Origin: Terrabacter sp. MAHUQ-38
GTDB lineage: Bacteria; Actinomycetota; Actinomycetes; Actinomycetales; Dermatophilaceae
DNA: 64,000 bases
NCBI RefSeq assembly: GCF_014518425.1
Contig: NZ_JACVCU010000005.1
Coordinates: 468,015-532,014, forward strand
Direction of reading: 5' to 3'
The notes beneath the pieces were generated by a model, which worked only from the letters and a program-made list of their open reading frames with translations, had not been told where the DNA came from and did not search any database. Below, one piece after another: positions 63,562 to 64,000 of this stretch; within the stretch, counting starts at the first letter, position 1; each line of letters opens with the position of its first letter. The position numbers and the translations under genes were made by a program.

Positions 63562-63638
63562 TCGCCGGATGTGTTCCCGGCGCCTCAAGGATACGTCGAG
63601 CCCGTGCCGATCCGTGCATCCTGCGGCTGTACCACGGC

Positions 63639-64000
63639 TCACGATGTGGACGGCGACCACGTGCGTGCCACCCGTGCCGTGCGGTCGGCCAGGCGGGAGG
63701 CGGGGTCAGCGAGGGCGGCTGCCACCTGGTCGGGACGTTCGGCGACGGCATACACCCCGGAGAGACCGGCCGCCATCGCCTCCCGGCGCCCGACGAGTGA
63801 CTGGCCGGGCACGGCGATGGCCGGCACCCCGACCCGCCCGGCGGCCTCGGCGACCCCGACGACGACCTTGCCGCGCAGGGACTGCCAGTCGAAGCTCCCC
63901 TCGCCCGTCACGACGAGGTCCGCGGAGGCGACCAGATCGGTGAAGCCGACGGCGGCGATGACGGCGTCGACGCCGGAGACCCGGCGCCCACCGAGCAGGT
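63639..64000 (-). CDS. Glycerate kinase, N-terminus beyond the window
   Basis: The last ~119 codons are visible. ADLVVTGEGSFDWQSLRGKVVVGVAEAA matches the conserved C-terminal part of the glycerate kinase (GckA/GarK-type) family, with TGEGSFD and GVPAIAVPGQ. It phosphorylates glycerate with ATP. Position matches Rv2205c. The start lies beyond base 64000 on this strand, so the frame before the first internal ATG belongs to the gene. Confidence 0.85.
   Translation of the reverse strand, partial: LLGGRRVSGVDAVIAAVGFTDLVASADLVVTGEGSFDWQSLRGKVVVGVAEAAGRVGVPAIAVPGQSLVGRREAMAAGLSGVYAVAERPDQVAAALADPASRLADRTARVARTWSPSTS

Overview
The window is very GC-rich (about 70% or more by eye) and densely coded on both strands, with GTG and even TTG starts, Actinobacteria-specific families (DUF5998, DUF3040, DUF7455, SAV_6107-type HEPN, MacS-type kinase, sucrase/ferredoxin-like, Rv2175c-like) and an actinobacterial bcc-aa3 respiratory chain. 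It reads as a chromosomal, vertically inherited segment of a high-GC actinobacterium, most likely Micrococcales (an Intrasporangiaceae-like organism is my guess). I see no rRNA, tRNA, CRISPR array, transposase, integrase or prophage gene.

Layout. 1-8.2 kb: a phosphodiesterase fragment, DUF5998, a GNAT/acyl-CoA-synthetase fusion, a nitroreductase, topoisomerase subunit A (parC type) and a sucrase/ferredoxin-like protein. 8.2-13.7 kb: a minus-strand MoxR - DUF58 - membrane protein - VWA - VWA - membrane/TPR-like operon. 13.8-17.6 kb: topoisomerase subunit B (parE type) and small conserved proteins. 17.7-24.8 kb: an apparently SOS-controlled mutagenesis operon (DUF6504, HEPN protein, DnaE2-type polymerase, methyltransferase, DinB) behind a TTGACA promoter whose start point is covered by a perfect LexA box. 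25.1-44.4 kb: DUF4126 membrane protein, metF, polyprenyl synthase, Rv2175c-like DNA-binding protein, LysM/transglycosylase protein, PASTA kinase, EamA transporter, threonine aldolase, class II DAHP synthase, MacRS-like two-component system, acyltransferase, glucokinase, SRPBCC protein and fatty-acid CoA ligase. 44.4-50.2 kb: a secreted gluzincin-like peptidase, a small cysteine protein, a DEDD exonuclease/GIY-YIG nuclease, an Lrp-type sensor domain, trpD and an atypical receiver protein. 50.4-59.7 kb: cytochrome oxidase and bc1 genes (ctaE-qcrC-qcrA-qcrB, and ctaF/ctaD/ctaC opposite). 59.9-64 kb: a desulfurase-like protein lacking the PLP lysine, a TusA protein, Aat, a PfkB sugar kinase, an ErpA-like Fe-S protein and part of glycerate kinase.

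From metF to glycerate kinase the order follows, from memory, Mycobacterium tuberculosis Rv2172c-Rv2205c (metF-like, idsA2, Rv2175c, pknL, aroG, acyltransferase, SRPBCC, fadD15, exonuclease, trpD, ctaE-qcrCAB, ctaC, adoK, Rv2204c, Rv2205c), and overlaps the Streptomyces coelicolor macRS/glkA/qcr region. This shared order supports many of the assignments.

Most worth a second look: (1) an over-represented octamer GTATGCCG/CGGCATAC that recurs in both orientations, in several reading frames and in intergenic DNA; (2) the LexA-controlled mutagenesis operon without imuA'/imuB; (3) the desulfurase-like protein without its lysine next to TusA; (4) a possible promoter-hairpin-mini-ORF-terminator unit at 55.44-55.60 kb; (5) a near-perfect MacR-like operator at 24.85 kb in the same window as a MacRS-like system; (6) a recurrent leaderless promoter architecture.
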